Of a stretch of DNA of 64,000 nucleotides, positions 63,660 through 64,000 are shown piece after piece; within the stretch, counting starts at the first letter, position 1; every line of letters starts with the position of its first letter. The DNA lies in contig NZ_LT629771.1 of the NCBI RefSeq assembly GCF_900105175.1, positions 2,852,001-2,916,000 on the forward strand. The letters run 5' to 3'. A program made the position numbers and the translations under genes. This stretch comes from Jiangella sp. DSM 45060 (GTDB lineage Bacteria; Actinomycetota; Actinomycetes; Jiangellales; Jiangellaceae). The notes under the pieces were generated by a model. That model was given only the letters and a program-made list of their open reading frames with translations, ran no database searches and was not told the origin of the DNA.

Positions 63660-64000
63660 TCAGGTCGCCGTCGCCCGGCGGACGAAGTCGGCGAGATCGG
63701 CGCTCTGGCGCAGCCGGCTGGGCTCGTGGACGTACATCATGTGGCCGGCCTCGTAGTAGCGGCGCTCGATGTTGTCCTGCAGCCCGGCCGGGATGTTCAG
63801 GTGCGCGAGGTCGTCCTCGGCGCAGGAGAACGGCGTGGCGCCGTCGTAGTAGCCGAAGGCGACGTGGACGCGCAGGTGCGGGTTCTGCCGCATGGCGCGG
63901 GAGAGGCGGTCGAGCACGGACACCGACGCGTTCTCGAACTCCTTGTAGCTCCACTTGCCGATGACGTCGCGGCCGAACACGTGGAACGGGGAGGTGTCCT
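63660..64000 (-). CDS. Peptidase S10-type (serine carboxypeptidase) C-terminal part, partial
   Basis: The frame is open to the right edge, so only the last ~113 residues are visible. KWSYKEFENASVSVLDRLSRAM, HVAFGYYDGATPF with a likely catalytic Asp, and the final YYEAGHMMYVHEP with the catalytic His match the end of bacterial S10 serine carboxypeptidase homologues. The Ser region lies outside the window. Confidence 0.82.
   Translation of the reverse strand, partial: DTSPFHVFGRDVIGKWSYKEFENASVSVLDRLSRAMRQNPHLRVHVAFGYYDGATPFSCAEDDLAHLNIPAGLQDNIERRYYEAGHMMYVHEPSRLRQSADLADFVRRATAT

Overview
The window is high-GC actinobacterial chromosome. Evidence is the pervasive G/C third-codon bias, many GTG starts, ATGA/GTGA start-stop overlaps, phosphatidylinositol mannoside genes, CGAAC-N4-GTTCG SOS boxes, and a housekeeping block (aspS to pgsA) whose gene order follows the Mycobacterium tuberculosis Rv2572c-Rv2612c region. 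A Jiangella-like organism is only a guess. I found no tRNA, rRNA, CRISPR array, transposase or phage gene.

Layout. 1-2633: a SARP-type regulator fused to an alpha/beta hydrolase (cut by the window start), a methyltransferase and a second hydrolase. 2709-5857: a Gfo/Idh oxidoreductase, rarA and a DapA-like aldolase. 6068-32793: an accessory catabolic region with five large secreted beta-propeller proteins, two cassettes of DegT aminotransferase plus paired amidohydrolase-like proteins, a DapA-like aldolase, two NAD-dependent epimerase/dehydratases, a sugar-type ABC importer without ATPase and a local regulator. It is interrupted by an unrelated ArsR/SRPBCC/RibD operon. A sixth propeller lies at 37463-39415. 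32693-36278: Erm-type rRNA methyltransferase, Uma2 protein and ABC-F protein. 39440-63482: the conserved core, with aspS, an SOS-box radical SAM gene carrying a mini-intein, hisS, a cyclophilin, a DUF349 protein, relA, apt, yajC, ruvBAC, yebC, pdxT, Nudix, pdxS, pimA, acyltransferase, pgsA and an EF-G-like GTPase. secD and secF, usually next to yajC, are absent. The window ends inside an S10-type peptidase.

Main discovery. Seven copies of an 18-bp palindrome matching CGGYCTNGNCCG lie upstream of propeller genes, both DegT/amidohydrolase transcription units, the aldolase/epimerase pair, the ABC importer and the local regulator gene. Several copies sit on recognisable promoter elements. This suggests one repressor-controlled regulon in which exported propellers act on an extracellular substrate, the importer takes up a product, and PLP, amidohydrolase, aldolase and dehydrogenase enzymes break it down. 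The substrate is unknown.

Other notable items are two inverted copies of an intergenic repeat beginning with a PafBC-type promoter motif, an 18-bp inverted-repeat element next to the first propeller, gene-tail duplications after apt and the Uma2 gene, and amidohydrolase-like partners that have lost their metal ligands.
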